The notes: generated from the sequence alone by a model not told the origin. Positions 10,140 through 20,347 are shown, counted from the first letter of the stretch. The stretch is 64,000 bases of DNA from Pseudomonas brenneri (GCF_007858285.1 NZ_VFIL01000003.1:62001-126000), one strand, 5' to 3'. Made by a program: numbers and translations.

Positions 10140-10603
10140 TGGAAGTCCTGTTTGTGTGCCTGGGCAATATCTGCCGCTCGCCCACCGCCGAAGGCGTCCT
10201 GCGCCATAAATTGCGGGCCGCCGGGTTGGCGGATCGGGTCGAGGTGGCCTCGGCCGGTACCGGCGAATGGCATATCGGCAAGGCACCGGACAAGCGCAGC
10301 CAGCAGGCAGCATTGCGTCGCGGCTACGACTTGTCGGCCCAGCGTGCGCAGCAGGTGTCGCGTGCCGACTTTGCACGCTACGACCTGATCCTGGCCATGG
10401 ACCAGAGCAACCTGCGTAACCTCAAGGCCATGCAACCGGCCAAGGGCAAGGCAGAGTTGGACCTGTTCCTGCGCCGCTACGATTCGGCGGTGGATGAAGT
10501 GCCGGATCCGTATTACGACGGCGAGCAAGGTTTCGAACAGGTCCTGGACCTGATCGAGGCCGCTTGTGATTTGCTGGTGATCGAATTGAAGGGGCGTTTA
10601 TGA
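10139..10603 (+). CDS. Low-molecular-weight protein-tyrosine phosphatase
   Basis: A 154-residue phosphatase of the low-molecular-weight PTP family. The P-loop CLGNICRS is complete, with nucleophile C7 and R13, and the general-acid segment DPYYDG is near residue 123. I use the ATG that overlaps the kdsB stop (TGATG); a TTG codon just before it is less likely. The stop overlaps murB (ATGA). Related enzymes act on bacterial tyrosine kinases or nucleotide sugars in exopolysaccharide control; the substrate here is unknown. Confidence 0.92.
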   Translation: MEVLFVCLGNICRSPTAEGVLRHKLRAAGLADRVEVASAGTGEWHIGKAPDKRSQQAALRRGYDLSAQRAQQVSRADFARYDLILAMDQSNLRNLKAMQPAKGKAELDLFLRRYDSAVDEVPDPYYDGEQGFEQVLDLIEAACDLLVIELKGRL

Positions 10604-11619
10604 GCCTGGATGTACAGCCCCAGGTTTCCCTGAAGGCCTTCAACAGTTTTGGTATCGATGTGCGAGCGCAGTTGTTCGCCGAAGCCCATAGCGACGCAGA
10701 TGTGCGCGAGGCCCTGGCCTATGCAGCCGCACAACAGCTGCCGTTGCTGGTGATCGGGGGCGGTAGCAACCTGCTGCTGACCCAGGATATCGCGGCGCTG
10801 GTGTTGCGCATGGCGACCCGTGGGATTCGGGTCCTGCACGATGATGGCCAGCAGGTTTTGGTGGAGGCTGAAGCGGGCGAAGCCTGGCATCCTTTTGTGC
10901 TGTGGACCCTTGAGCAAGGGTTCTCTGGCCTGGAAAACCTCAGCCTGATTCCCGGTACCGTCGGTGCCGCGCCGATGCAGAACATCGGTGCCTACGGGGT
11001 CGAGATCAAGGATGTGTTCGCCGGCCTGACCGCCCTCGACCGCCAGACCGGCGAGCTGCGGGATTTCAGCCTGCAAGAATGCAACTTCGCCTACCGTGAC
11101 AGCCTGTTCAAGCACGAAGTGGGACGCTGGCTGATCCTGCGGGTGCGCTTTGCCCTGAACCGTGTCGCGCACCTCAAGTTGGGTTATGGCCCGGTGCAGC
11201 AACGCCTGGCCGAACAAGGTATCACCCAGGCGACGCCGAGCGATGTCAGCCGGGCCATTTGCAGCATCCGCAGTGAAAAGCTGCCCGACCCTGCGGTCTT
11301 GGGCAATGCCGGCAGTTTCTTCAAGAACCCGCTGGTATCCCAGGTGCTGGCTGCGCAATTGCAGCTGCAATATCCCGATCTGGTGGCCTATCCCCAGGCT
11401 GATGGCCAAGTGAAACTGGCGGCGGGCTGGTTGATTGACAAGGCTGGCTGGAAGGGCTTTCGTGACGGCGATGCCGGCGTACACCGCTTGCAGGCGCTGG
11501 TGCTGGTCAATTATGGCGCGGCCACGGGCCTGGAAATTTCGAGCCTGGCGCAACGTATCCAGCGCGATATCGCCGAGCGCTTCCAGGTCGATCTGGAAAT
11601 GGAGCCCAATCGTTATTGA
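10600..11619 (+). CDS. murB: UDP-N-acetylenolpyruvoylglucosamine reductase
   Basis: MurB is the cytoplasmic FAD enzyme that reduces UDP-GlcNAc-enolpyruvate to UDP-MurNAc with NADPH, the second committed step of peptidoglycan synthesis. The 339-residue protein has the FAD-binding stretch VIGGGSNLLL, GLENLSLIPGTVGAAPMQNI around residues 110-128, the YRDSLFK motif typical of type I MurB, and GNAGSFFKNP with the catalytic serine. It overlaps the upstream phosphatase by ATGA and ends 23 bases before an intrinsic terminator. Confidence 0.97.
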   Translation: MSLDVQPQVSLKAFNSFGIDVRAQLFAEAHSDADVREALAYAAAQQLPLLVIGGGSNLLLTQDIAALVLRMATRGIRVLHDDGQQVLVEAEAGEAWHPFVLWTLEQGFSGLENLSLIPGTVGAAPMQNIGAYGVEIKDVFAGLTALDRQTGELRDFSLQECNFAYRDSLFKHEVGRWLILRVRFALNRVAHLKLGYGPVQQRLAEQGITQATPSDVSRAICSIRSEKLPDPAVLGNAGSFFKNPLVSQVLAAQLQLQYPDLVAYPQADGQVKLAAGWLIDKAGWKGFRDGDAGVHRLQALVLVNYGAATGLEISSLAQRIQRDIAERFQVDLEMEPNRY

Positions 11620-11642
11620 GCTACGCTTCTAGCGTGTTGAAC

Positions 11643-11668
11643 AAAGCCCTGCATTGCAGGGCTTTTTT
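11643..11668 (+). terminator. Intrinsic terminator after murB
   Basis: A perfect stem AAAGCCCTGC / GCAGGGCTTT with a 3-base loop is followed by a run of six T. It closes the comEC-to-murB block. The next 244 bases up to the molybdenum hydroxylase hold its promoter region; CATAAT near 11884 is a weak -10 candidate, and I see no clear operator. Confidence 0.9.
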
Positions 11669-11912
11669 GTTAATGCTGGGTTAACTTAGCAGGCTAACGA
11701 TGCCTGTTTATTGTTCGATCGATGCTGTTTATCAAAGGCCCGGTGAAAGGCTGGTGTTGTTCGCGCAGGGAATTGTAGGCACATTCCCTGACGCAAAACC
11801 TGTCTTCACAAGAGAGCCCGATTAGCCTGAGCCATCTGCGTGAACCGACTCCGCTTCCTTAAAAGCGGCAGATAGCTCGACCCCATAATCCAATCACTAT
11901 GCGGGCGTGCCC

Positions 11913-12383
11913 ATGATTACTCTCAAGCTCAACGGTCAAGATCATCCACTGGACGCCACCGAGGACATGCCCCTGCTGTGGGCGATCCGTGACGTGGCGG
12001 GTTACAACGGTACCAAGTTCGGTTGTGGCATGGGCTTGTGCGGCGCCTGCACCATCCATATCGATGGGGCGCCGGCACGCAGTTGCATCACGCCCATTGG
12101 CTCGGTCAAGGGGCAGAACGTCAGCACTATCGACAACCTGCACAATGATCCAGTCGGTCAAGTGGTGCAGCAGGCGTGGCTGGACACGGCGGTGGCCCAA
12201 TGCGGTTACTGCCAGGGCGGGCAGATCATGTCGGCCACCGCGCTGCTGAAAACCAACCCCAACCCCAGTGATGCGCAGATTGAAGAGGCGATGGTCGGCA
12301 ATATCTGCCGTTGTGGCACCTACAATCGGATCAAGACCGCGATCCGCCAGGCTGCCACCCACCTGCAGGAGGCCAAGGCATGA
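11913..12383 (+). CDS. (2Fe-2S)-binding subunit of a molybdenum hydroxylase (IorA-like)
   Basis: The small iron-sulphur subunit of a two-subunit xanthine oxidase family enzyme related to isoquinoline 1-oxidoreductase. The N-terminal plant-type ferredoxin domain has C38, C43, C46 and C58, and the C-terminal four-helix 2Fe-2S domain has QCGYCQGGQ and NICRCGTYNRI. I start at the ATG giving MITLKLNG (156 residues); a GTG two codons upstream is possible. It has no signal peptide and is expected to be exported bound to the Tat-targeted large subunit. The stop overlaps the next start (ATGA). Confidence 0.93.
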   Translation: MITLKLNGQDHPLDATEDMPLLWAIRDVAGYNGTKFGCGMGLCGACTIHIDGAPARSCITPIGSVKGQNVSTIDNLHNDPVGQVVQQAWLDTAVAQCGYCQGGQIMSATALLKTNPNPSDAQIEEAMVGNICRCGTYNRIKTAIRQAATHLQEAKA

Positions 12384-14701
12384 GCCAGTTGCCTGCTGAT
12401 TTCGTCCTGAACAACCTCAGCCGTCGCGGCTTTCTCAAGGGTGTTGGCGCGACCGGCGCCCTGGTAGTGGCTGCCAGTTGGGGCTTGCCCGATGCCTTTG
12501 CCGAAGAAGTGAAGAAGTACGGCGCCCAAGCCATGCCCAATGGCGTGATCGACGACCCCAAGGTCTACGTCAGTATTGCCGCCGACGGCAGCGTGACCGT
12601 GGTCTGCAACCGCTCGGAGATGGGCCAGGGCGTGCGCACCAGCCTGGCCATGGTGGTGGCCGACGAACTGGAAGCCGACTGGGCCAGGGTCAAAGTCGAA
12701 CAGGCGCCCGGTGACGAAGTGCGCTTTGGGAACCAGGACACTGATGGCTCGCGCAGCATGCGCCATTGGTACGAGCCAATGCGTCGTTGCGGTGCTGCCG
12801 CGCGGACCATGCTGGAACAGGCGGCCGCCGAGCAGTGGAAAGTCCCGCTGGGTGAGTGCCGTGCACAGCTGCATAAAGTGATTCACCAGCCCAGCGGTCG
12901 TGAACTGGGCTATGGCGCCCTGGCCGCTGCCGCCGCAGCACTGGCAGTACCGGCGCGGGACAGCCTGCGGCTCAAGCAACCGTCGGAGTTTCGTTATATC
13001 GGCAAAGAAGCGAGCAAGGCTATCGACGGTGTCGATATCGTCAACGGTCGGGCGGTGTACGGCGCCGATGTGCATTTTGACGGCATGCTGTTCGCCACTG
13101 TCGCGCGGCCCAAGGTGTATGGCGGCAAGGTCAAATCATTTGATGCCAGCGCGGCGCTGAAAGTGCCGGGTGTGATCAAGGTCCTGGAGATCGAGAGCCG
13201 CCCCATACCCTCGGAGTTCCAGCCATTGGGCGGCGTGGCGGTGGTCGCCAGCAACACCTGGGCGGCAATCAAGGGGCGTGAGGCGCTGCAGATTGTCTGG
13301 GACGACGGCGCCAATGCCGGCTACAACTCCACCGACTATCGCAAGACTCTGGAGGCCGCCGCCCTCAAACCCGGCAAAGTGGTGCGCAATACCGGCAGTA
13401 TCGACCAGGCCCTGAGCGATGCCGACAGCACTTTCGACGCGGCGTATTACTTGCCACACCTGGCGCAGTCGCCGATGGAGCCGATGGTGGCGGTGGCCCG
13501 TTATCAGGACGGGCAATGCGAGGCCTGGGCGCCGAGCCAGGCACCGCAGGTCACGCGGGAGCGGGTCGCCGAGCGCCTTGGCCTGCCGTTCGACAACGTC
13601 ACAATCCACGTCACCCTGTTGGGCGGTGGTTTTGGACGCAAATCGAAACCGGACTTTATCGTCGAAGCCGCGATCCTGGCCAAGGAGTTCCCCGGCAAGG
13701 CCGTGCGCGTGCAGTGGACCCGTGAAGACGATATCCACAACTCCTACTTTCATACCGTGTCCGCCGAGTATCTCAAGGCCGGCCTGAACAAGGATGGCCT
13801 GCCGTCGGGCTGGTTGCATCGCACCGTGGCCCCGAGCATCACCGCGTTGTTTGCGCCGGGCATGAACCACGAGGCCGCATTTGAACTGGGCATGGGCTTT
13901 ACCAACATGGCCTACGCCATCCCCAACGTGCGCCTGGAAAACCCCGAGGCCGCCGCCCACACCCGCGTGGGTTGGTACCGCTCGGTGTCAAACATCCCCC
14001 ATGGTTTTGCGATTCAGAGCTTTGTCGATGAATTGGCCCACAAGGCCGGCCAGGATCCGCTGAAGTACCAACTCAAACTGCTGGGCCCGGACCGTCAGAT
14101 TGATCCGCGAACCTTGAGTGAAGAGTGGAACTACGGCGAGTCGCCCGAGCGCTATCCGATCGACACCGCTCGTATGCGTGGCGTATTGGAAACCGCGGCC
14201 AAGGCTGCTGGCTGGGGTCGTACATTGCCCAAGGGGCGTGGCCTGGGGTTGGCGGTGCATTACAGTTTCGTCACTTATGTGGCGGCGGTGATTGAGGTGG
14301 AGGTCAAGGATGACGGCACGCTGATCGTACACAAGGCCGATATTGCCGTGGACTGCGGCCCGCAGATAAACCCGGAGCGCATTCGCTCGCAGTTCGAGGG
14401 CGCCTGCGTCATGGGCCTGGGCAACGCGGTGCTGGGGGAAATCAGCTTCAAGGATGGCAAGGTCCAGCAGGACAACTTCCATATGTATGAAGTGGCGCGC
14501 ATGTCCCTGGCGCCCAGGGAAATTGCCATTCATTTGGTCACGCCCAAGGGCGAGGTGCCTCTGGGCGGCGTCGGTGAGCCGGGCGTGCCGCCGATTGCGC
14601 CAGCACTGTGCAATGCGATTTTTGCGGCGACTGGCAAGCGCATCCGCAGCTTGCCGGTGCGTTATCAGTTGCAGGGCTGGCAGCAGGAGGCGAAGGCCTG
14701 A
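12380..14701 (+). CDS. Molybdopterin-binding large subunit of a molybdenum hydroxylase (IorB-like)
   Basis: The catalytic subunit (773 residues) of the molybdenum hydroxylase. A Tat signal, SRRGFLK at residues 14-20 followed by a hydrophobic stretch, indicates periplasmic export after cofactor loading. GGGFGRK near residue 415 and the terminal [14 protein letters not shown] segment, with the presumed catalytic E733, fit the family. The start is the ATG overlapping the small-subunit stop. No FAD subunit lies in the operon, so electrons probably go to a cytochrome or quinone. The substrate is an N-heterocycle or aldehyde by family analogy only. The stop is coupled to the xdhC-like gene (TGATG). 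Confidence 0.92.
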   Translation: MSQLPADFVLNNLSRRGFLKGVGATGALVVAASWGLPDAFAEEVKKYGAQAMPNGVIDDPKVYVSIAADGSVTVVCNRSEMGQGVRTSLAMVVADELEADWARVKVEQAPGDEVRFGNQDTDGSRSMRHWYEPMRRCGAAARTMLEQAAAEQWKVPLGECRAQLHKVIHQPSGRELGYGALAAAAAALAVPARDSLRLKQPSEFRYIGKEASKAIDGVDIVNGRAVYGADVHFDGMLFATVARPKVYGGKVKSFDASAALKVPGVIKVLEIESRPIPSEFQPLGGVAVVASNTWAAIKGREALQIVWDDGANAGYNSTDYRKTLEAAALKPGKVVRNTGSIDQALSDADSTFDAAYYLPHLAQSPMEPMVAVARYQDGQCEAWAPSQAPQVTRERVAERLGLPFDNVTIHVTLLGGGFGRKSKPDFIVEAAILAKEFPGKAVRVQWTREDDIHNSYFHTVSAEYLKAGLNKDGLPSGWLHRTVAPSITALFAPGMNHEAAFELGMGFTNMAYAIPNVRLENPEAAAHTRVGWYRSVSNIPHGFAIQSFVDELAHKAGQDPLKYQLKLLGPDRQIDPRTLSEEWNYGESPERYPIDTARMRGVLETAAKAAGWGRTLPKGRGLGLAVHYSFVTYVAAVIEVEVKDDGTLIVHKADIAVDCGPQINPERIRSQFEGACVMGLGNAVLGEISFKDGKVQQDNFHMYEVARMSLAPREIAIHLVTPKGEVPLGGVGEPGVPPIAPALCNAIFAATGKRIRSLPVRYQLQGWQQEAKA

Positions 14702-15687
14702 TGGACAGCGTTGATCTGAATGTCTTGCGCAGCGTGCTGGAGTGGCGCCGCGCAGGGCACCGGGTGGTGCTGTACAGCGTGGTCCAGACCTGGGGCAGCG
14801 CACCACGGCCGCCGGGGGCGATGCTGGCCCTGCGCGGCGATGGCGTGGTGATCGGCTCGGTGTCCGGTGGTTGCATCGAGGACGATCTGATCGCCCGTCT
14901 GTACGATGGCCGGTTGCTCGACGATGGACCACCGGTGCAACTGGTGACCTATGGCGTTACCCGGGATGAAGCCGCGCGCTTTGGCCTGCCGTGCGGCGGC
15001 ACCTTGCGCCTGACGCAGGAGCGGGTCGGTGATCCTGCGTGGGTCGCCGAGTTGCTGGCGCGTTGTGAGGCCCATGAAATTGTTGCGCGGGAGTTGGATT
15101 TGGCGACGGGCTCCGTGTGTTTAAGCGTGGCGAACAAGTCTGACATTGTTACGTTTGATGGTGAGCGCTTACGGGCCATTTATGGTCCGCGCTGGCGCCT
15201 GCTGTTGATCGGCGCGGGCCAGTTGTCGCGCTATGTGGCAGAAATGGCGCGCCTACTGGACTTTGAAGTGTTGATCTGCGACCCGCGCCAGGAGTTTGTC
15301 CATGGCTGGGAAGAGCAGCATGGACGCTTTGTGCCGGGAATGCCCGATGAGGCCGTGCTCACTATCCAGACGGACGAGCGCACGGCCATTGTTGCCCTGA
15401 CCCACGATCCGCGCCTGGACGATATGGCGTTGTTGACCGCATTGAACTCCCGGGCGTTCTACATCGGTGCCCTGGGTTCACGGGTCAATAGCCGCAAGCG
15501 CCGGGAGAACCTGGCGGTGTTGGGGTTGGGGGCCGAGGCGATTGCGCGGCTGCATGGCCCGATTGGCATTCATATCGGCAGTCATACGCCGGCAGAGATT
15601 GCCTTGTCGCTGATGGCGCATATCGTCGCGGTCAAGAACGGTGTGGAGCTGTTACAGAAGAACCCCGTACGGGAGGCGGTCAGTTGA
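14701..15687 (+). CDS. XdhC/CoxI family maturation factor
   Basis: A 328-residue XdhC/CoxI protein. These bind molybdenum cofactor, promote its sulfuration and deliver it to xanthine oxidase family enzymes. The N-terminal domain carries the GSVSGGCIEDDL signature (about 58-69), and the C-terminal Rossmann-like domain has LLIGAGQLSRYVAEMARLL and the FYIGALGSRVNSRKR motif. The ATG overlaps the large-subunit stop. Its place directly behind the catalytic subunit supports a dedicated maturation role. The stop overlaps the TTG start of the next gene. Confidence 0.92.
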   Translation: MDSVDLNVLRSVLEWRRAGHRVVLYSVVQTWGSAPRPPGAMLALRGDGVVIGSVSGGCIEDDLIARLYDGRLLDDGPPVQLVTYGVTRDEAARFGLPCGGTLRLTQERVGDPAWVAELLARCEAHEIVARELDLATGSVCLSVANKSDIVTFDGERLRAIYGPRWRLLLIGAGQLSRYVAEMARLLDFEVLICDPRQEFVHGWEEQHGRFVPGMPDEAVLTIQTDERTAIVALTHDPRLDDMALLTALNSRAFYIGALGSRVNSRKRRENLAVLGLGAEAIARLHGPIGIHIGSHTPAEIALSLMAHIVAVKNGVELLQKNPVREAVS

Positions 15688-16271
15688 CGAGCGCGATCAC
15701 TGCGATCGTCCTCGCGGCGGGGCAGGGCAGTCGTTTCCGTGCGCAAAATGGCCAGGACAAGCTATTGGCCCCTTGTGTGGGGCGTGATGGGGTGATGCGA
15801 CCGGTCTTCGAGCAGGTATTGGTCAATTTACCGGCCAGTATCTCCCGGCGTTGGGTCGTCACGTCGTCTGGGCGCAGCGAGGTCATTCGTCTGGCCAGGG
15901 ATTATGGATGCGAAGTGCTGCTTCTGGATGCTGCGGGTATGGGCGACAGCCTTGCAGCGGCAGTGGCGGCCAGTGGCCCAAGTGCCGGTTGGCTGGTGGT
16001 GCTGGGGGATATGCCGTTTATTCAGTCCTCGAGCATTGAGCGGGTGATAGAACGGGTGGAGGGCATCAGTGTGCCGGTGCATGCTGGGCAGTATGGCCAT
16101 CCCGTTGCGTTTGGCCGGGCTCTAGGGCCCGCCTTGATGGAACTGACTGGGGACCGTGGCGCCAAGCCCCTGTTTGCCCAGGCTGATGTGCGGGAAGTGC
16201 CGGTGGATGATCCCGGGGTGTTGTGGGATGTGGATGTACCGCAAATGCTCAAGTTCCCACAACCCCTATAG
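15684..16271 (+). CDS. mocA: Molybdenum cofactor cytidylyltransferase (MocA-like)
   Basis: A 195-residue MobA/MocA-type nucleotidyltransferase. It begins with the NTP-binding motif AIVLAAGQGSRF and later has LVVLGDMPF and GHPVAFGR, typical of enzymes that form the cytosine dinucleotide cofactor of this hydroxylase family. The start is a TTG with GGAGGCG about 6 bases upstream, overlapping the previous stop (TTGA). It is the last gene of the four-gene molybdenum hydroxylase operon and converges on rne. Confidence 0.88.
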   Translation: MTSAITAIVLAAGQGSRFRAQNGQDKLLAPCVGRDGVMRPVFEQVLVNLPASISRRWVVTSSGRSEVIRLARDYGCEVLLLDAAGMGDSLAAAVAASGPSAGWLVVLGDMPFIQSSSIERVIERVEGISVPVHAGQYGHPVAFGRALGPALMELTGDRGAKPLFAQADVREVPVDDPGVLWDVDVPQMLKFPQPL

Positions 16272-16290
16272 GAGCCCATCCCTCTCTACC

Positions 16291-16316
16291 GCCATCGCAG
16301 GCAAGCCAGCTCCCAC
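16291..16316 (-). repeat. REP element (inverted copy of the GTGGGAGCTGGCTTGCC family)
   Basis: Read on the minus strand this is GTGGGAGCTGGCTTGCCTGC followed by GATGGC. It sits in the convergent gap between mocA and rne, a typical REP location. Confidence 0.75.
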
Positions 16317-16347
16317 TTTTGATTGTTGTAGCTGCATGGAACGCATA

Positions 16348-16383
16348 AAAAAGCCCCGCCTGATTGCTCAGGCGGGGCTTTTT
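16348..16383. terminator. Bidirectional terminator between mocA and rne
   Basis: A perfect 16-bp stem (AAAAAGCCCCGCCTGA and its complement) with loop TTGC. The A/T ends give a U tract in both directions, so it can stop the mocA operon from the left and rne from the right. Confidence 0.93.
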
Positions 16384-16397
16384 AGTTGCCGTTGGAA

Positions 16398-19300
16398 TCA
16401 GGCGAGGGGTTTAGGCTCGTGCTCTTCTTCCAGGGCTTTTGGGTTGTGCTCTACCACTTCCTCAACGGAACGCAGGTTCTCGTCGATGGCTGGGGCCGCG
16501 TGCTCAACTTCTGCTTCGATCGCCGGTGCTTCGACAACCTCGGCAACCACCGGTGCGGCTTCGACTACGGCCGGAGCCGCCGCCGCTGCTTCTTCGGCTT
16601 CTTTCTGCAGACGCTCGGCTTCACGCTTGCGGCGACGCACTTCACGCGGGTCGTTCGGCGCACGGCCGTTTTCGGTCAGGGCGCTGGCCGGGGCTTCAAC
16701 CACCGGGGCGGCCACTTCGGCAACCACTGGTGCTTCCACGACCACCGGGGCAGGTTCTGCAACCACAACCGGTTCTACTGCAACCACGACGGCTTCGGCG
16801 ATCACCACTTCAGCGACCGGTGCAGGCGCTTCTTCTACCGGCGCTTGCGCGGGTGCTGGTTCGGCAGTCCACTGGAAGGCGGTCTGTTCTTCGCGAACTT
16901 CACGCACTTGTGGGGTTGGCTCGGCGGCTGGCGTTTCGACTGGCGCTTCGACAACGGCTTCAACCACAGGCTGTGGCTCAACCACGTCCGCAGGTGCAGC
17001 AACTGCTTGCGCTTCAGGCTGGGCTTCGCGAACCGGTGCAACTTCCACTTCTGGAGCAGCAGGTGTTTCGACCACGGTGGTGGCTTCGACAGCGGGTGCT
17101 TCAACGACGGCAGTTTCCTGCACGGCAGCGGTGGCACGTTCGGCCTGCTGGTTGGCTTCGGCTTCGGCAGGGGCGCTGATGACCGCGCTGGCAACGGCAG
17201 CGGTCACGGCCAGGCCAGCAGCCAGTTCGGTGCTGGTTGGCTCGTTGTTGGCGGTTTCTTCAGTGGCTTCGCCGGTCTCTTCCGAGCCTTCGATCACATT
17301 GCCGTTGGCGTCACGCTGACGCTCACGACGGTTGCTGCGACGACGCTGGCCACGGGAGCGGCGGCGTGGACGATCGCCTTCGGCGTTGTCCTGGCCATCT
17401 TCCTGTTGCTGCTCTTCGTTGGTCAGCAGTTCTTCTTCGCTGGCGGCAACGGCCTGCTCGGCGCGTGGTTGACGCTCTTCACGCGGTGGGCGTGGGGCGC
17501 GTTCCTCGCGCGGCTGGCGGGCCGGGCGTTCTTCAGTAGCGGCATCAACGGCAGCGGCGGCAACCGCCGGGACGGCGTCCAATGGCTCGCGCAGTTCACG
17601 TACACGTTCTTCACGCTCGCCACGCGGCTTGCGATCTTCACGCGGGGCGCGAGGTGCGCGCGGTGCACGTTCTTCACGTGGTGCACGCTCTTCACGCGGA
17701 GCACGTTCTTCACGGGCTACGGCCGGGGTTTCTTCACGGGCTTCGCGCGGTTGGCGCTCTTCGCGTGGTGCGCGTTCTTCACGCGGTGCACGCTCTTCGC
17801 GAGGCTTGCGCTCTTCATCACGGCGACCGTTGCGGTTACGGCTCTGCTGGCGACCGTTGCGACGCTCTTCATTGCGTGCAGGACGTTCAGCGGCAGGCTT
17901 CTCGACCACGGCAGGAGCTACCGGCTCTTCCTTGGTGGCGAACAGGCTGACCAGCGACTTCACCAGGCCCTTGAACAGGCTTGGCTCCGGCAGGGAGGCA
18001 GGAGCGGCAACCGGGGCTGCGGCTTCAGTCGGTACCGGTGCGTTGGCACGGGCCGGTGCGGTCTTGACGGCAGCTTCCTGGCGAACCAGGGTGCGGGTCG
18101 CGGCGGCTGGCTGGACTTCTTCGACTTCGGCAGCAGCAGCGGCGATTTCGTAGCTGGACTGGCCGCTGTGGGCTTCCGGGCTGTCATCACGCAGGCGTTG
18201 CACTTCGAAGTGCGGCGTTTCGAGATGATCGTTCGGCAGGATCACGATGCGGGCACGGGTGCGCAGTTCGATCTTGGTGATCGAGTTGCGTTTCTCGTTG
18301 AGCAGGAAGGCTGCAACCGGGATTGGCACTTGCGCGCGGACTTCGGCGGTGCGGTCTTTCAGGGCTTCTTCTTCGATCAGGCGCAGGATCGCCAGGGACA
18401 GCGATTCGACATCACGGATGATGCCGGTGCCATTGCAACGCGGGCAGACGATGCCGCTGCTTTCGCCCAGGGACGGACGCAGGCGCTGACGGGACATTTC
18501 CAGCAGGCCGAAGCGCGAGATGCGGCCGACTTGCACGCGGGCACGGTCGGCTTCCAGGCATTCGCGGACTTTTTCTTCCACGGCGCGCTGGTTCTTGGCA
18601 GGCGTCATGTCGATGAAGTCGATCACGATCAGGCCGCCGATATCACGCAGGCGCAGTTGGCGGGCGATTTCTTCAGCCGCTTCCAGGTTGGTCTGCAGGG
18701 CGGTTTCTTCGATGTCGCTGCCTTTGGTAGCGCGCGCCGAGTTGATGTCGATGGACACCAGGGCTTCGGTCGGATCGATGACGATGGAACCACCGGAAGG
18801 CAGTTCGACCACGCGCTGGAAGGCGGTTTCGATCTGGCTTTCGATCTGGAAACGGTTGAACAGCGGCACGCTGTCTTCGTACAGCTTGATCTTGCTGGCG
18901 TACTGCGGCATCACCTGGCGGATGAAGGTCAGGGCTTCGTCCTGGGCTTCAACGCTGTCGATCAGCACTTCGCCGATGTCCTGGCGCAGGTAGTCGCGGA
19001 TGGCGCGGATGATCACGTTGCTTTCCTGATAGATCAGGAATGGCGCGGAGCGGTCCAGGGATGCTTCTTTAATAGCAGTCCACAGTTGCAGCAGGTAGTC
19101 GAGGTCCCACTGCATTTCTTCGCTGCTGCGGCCAAGGCCGGCAGTGCGCACGATCAGGCCCATGTCGGCCGGGGCGATCAGGCCGTTCAGCGCTTCACGC
19201 AGTTCGTTGCGCTCTTCGCCTTCGATACGACGGGAGATGCCGCCGGCACGCGGGTTGTTCGGCATCAGGACCAGGTAACGGCCAGCCAGGCTGATGAAGG

Positions 19301-19646
19301 TGGTCAGGGCTGCGCCCTTGTTGCCACGTTCTTCTTTTTCGACCTGGACGATGACTTCCTGGCCTTCGCTCAGGACGTCCTTGATGTTCACGCGGCCTTC
19401 AGGGGCTTTCTTGAAGTATTCGCGGGAGATTTCCTTGAGGGGCAGGAAGCCATGGCGCTCAGAGCCAAAATCGACAAAGGCAGCCTCAAGGCTCGGCTCG
19501 ATACGAGTAATCCGGCCTTTATAGATGTTGGCCTTCTTCTGCTCGCGTGCACCGGACTCGATGTCCAGGTCGTAGAGGCGTTGGCCATCTACCAGTGCAA
19601 CACGCAACTCTTCGGGTTGAGTTGCGTTAATCAGCATTCTTTTCAT
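16398..19646 (-). CDS. rne: Ribonuclease E
   Basis: RNase E is the essential endonuclease and scaffold of the RNA degradosome. The 1082-residue protein starts at [10 protein letters not shown]. The N-terminal catalytic half has an S1 domain, the catalytic aspartates in SIDINSAR and VIDFIDM, and the zinc-link CPRCNGTG near residue 404. The C-terminal half is a long disordered scaffold: arginine/glutamate-rich repeats (REERAP units) followed by alanine/valine/proline-rich sequence. No clear Shine-Dalgarno precedes the ATG; a perfect hairpin ends 12 bases before it. It is divergent from rluC, as in E. coli. Confidence 0.98.
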   Translation of the reverse strand: MKRMLINATQPEELRVALVDGQRLYDLDIESGAREQKKANIYKGRITRIEPSLEAAFVDFGSERHGFLPLKEISREYFKKAPEGRVNIKDVLSEGQEVIVQVEKEERGNKGAALTTFISLAGRYLVLMPNNPRAGGISRRIEGEERNELREALNGLIAPADMGLIVRTAGLGRSSEEMQWDLDYLLQLWTAIKEASLDRSAPFLIYQESNVIIRAIRDYLRQDIGEVLIDSVEAQDEALTFIRQVMPQYASKIKLYEDSVPLFNRFQIESQIETAFQRVVELPSGGSIVIDPTEALVSIDINSARATKGSDIEETALQTNLEAAEEIARQLRLRDIGGLIVIDFIDMTPAKNQRAVEEKVRECLEADRARVQVGRISRFGLLEMSRQRLRPSLGESSGIVCPRCNGTGIIRDVESLSLAILRLIEEEALKDRTAEVRAQVPIPVAAFLLNEKRNSITKIELRTRARIVILPNDHLETPHFEVQRLRDDSPEAHSGQSSYEIAAAAAEVEEVQPAAATRTLVRQEAAVKTAPARANAPVPTEAAAPVAAPASLPEPSLFKGLVKSLVSLFATKEEPVAPAVVEKPAAERPARNEERRNGRQQSRNRNGRRDEERKPREERAPREERAPREERQPREAREETPAVAREERAPREERAPREERAPRAPRAPREDRKPRGEREERVRELREPLDAVPAVAAAAVDAATEERPARQPREERAPRPPREERQPRAEQAVAASEEELLTNEEQQQEDGQDNAEGDRPRRRSRGQRRRSNRRERQRDANGNVIEGSEETGEATEETANNEPTSTELAAGLAVTAAVASAVISAPAEAEANQQAERATAAVQETAVVEAPAVEATTVVETPAAPEVEVAPVREAQPEAQAVAAPADVVEPQPVVEAVVEAPVETPAAEPTPQVREVREEQTAFQWTAEPAPAQAPVEEAPAPVAEVVIAEAVVVAVEPVVVAEPAPVVVEAPVVAEVAAPVVEAPASALTENGRAPNDPREVRRRKREAERLQKEAEEAAAAAPAVVEAAPVVAEVVEAPAIEAEVEHAAPAIDENLRSVEEVVEHNPKALEEEHEPKPLA
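17638..17820 (-). repeat. Tandem REERAP-type repeat region inside rne
   Basis: Repeated nucleotide units encode [12 protein letters not shown]-like tracts on the minus strand, interrupted by REARE and APRAPRE variants. This is the arginine-rich segment of the RNase E scaffold, probably RNA-binding. Such arrays are prone to copy-number change between strains. Confidence 0.85.
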
Positions 19647-20283
19647 GTTGTACCGTCGGTTTCCGGGCTGCCGGAAACGGCGTTCGGCACACACGACTTC
19701 TCACGGTCGGTGTCAGGTGCGTCAAGAGTGGTTGGCCACTCCAGTGTCCAGCAATACCGGCCAATTGGGCTGGTATCGCGACTTACGCGTCCTGCTTGCT
19801 GTGGTGACTTAATAAGCACTCAGTCAGGAGGAGGAATCAACCGGCGACTGTGGACGAGATGAAGCGTCTAAATATAAGCCTAGTGCTACACAGTCCGACG
19901 GTTGTGCATCTCCACCCTACACGTATCCCTGATAATTCGGGTGCTGCCGCGCGCAGAATCCGCAGCGGGTTGGCATTTACCGTGTTCTCCAATGGGGAGT
20001 TCACGCTCATGGCTAATAACAGGCGTTGTTTCCGAAGCATTCGCCGTGGTCTGGTACAAGACTGACTGCACTTTGTGAACTGGCCGTAAATATCGGCGCA
20101 AGAGACGAGTAATCACTCTGTTTCCTGCACTCGCTTCAGGCCTCATGTCACCTGCGCTTGTTACAATCTTGAGCCTTCCAGTGTGGCAAAAGCCCCGTAG
20201 GACGGCCTCGCGTCCTGATGAATTGCGATGGTCAGGGGCGGCAGTTTGCCGCGAGTCCTCTGTCCAGGCCGCTTTTGGCGGCG
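19647..20283 (-). promoter_or_regulatory. Long structured 5' leader of rne
   Basis: From the predicted start site near 20283 to the rne start codon is about 640 bases with no convincing gene. Several inverted repeats are visible, including AGGACG..CGTCCT close to the 5' end and the hairpin just before the start codon. RNase E messages are autoregulated through their leaders in E. coli, and a Pseudomonas rne-II leader motif is known; I infer that this leader is its counterpart. Confidence 0.65.
19659..19678 (-). promoter_or_regulatory. Perfect hairpin immediately upstream of the rne start
   Basis: An 8-bp perfect stem GTTTCCGG / CCGGAAAC with a 4-base loop, ending 12 bases before the ATG. The only GGA near the start lies within the stem, so the structure could limit ribosome access or serve as an RNase E site. 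Confidence 0.7.
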
Positions 20284-20289
20284 TTCGCG

Positions 20290-20318
20290 ACTATAGCAGC
20301 AATGATTAAGTGCTTCAA
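20290..20318 (-). promoter_or_regulatory. Sigma-70 promoter of rne
   Basis: On the minus strand, TTGAAG and TATAGT are separated by 17 bases, a good sigma-70 match. The predicted start near 20283 gives the rne message a leader of roughly 640 bases. Confidence 0.7.
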
Positions 20319-20347
20319 TTCCATAAAAAATTGTTATCATTCCCGGC

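Noticed and set aside
17630-17830. Short regular repeats resembling a CRISPR array
   Set aside because: The units are in-frame coding repeats of rne without unique spacers or nearby cas genes.
16386-19862. A 1158-codon open frame on the plus strand opposite rne
   Set aside because: Antisense shadow of rne caused by high-GC codon use; its translation is low-complexity Phe/Gly/Arg sequence with no recognisable domain, while the minus strand encodes conserved RNase E.
19850-20146. Overlapping short open frames of 67-86 codons in the rne-rluC gap
   Set aside because: No ribosome binding sites, mutually overlapping on both strands, and located in the predicted rne leader.
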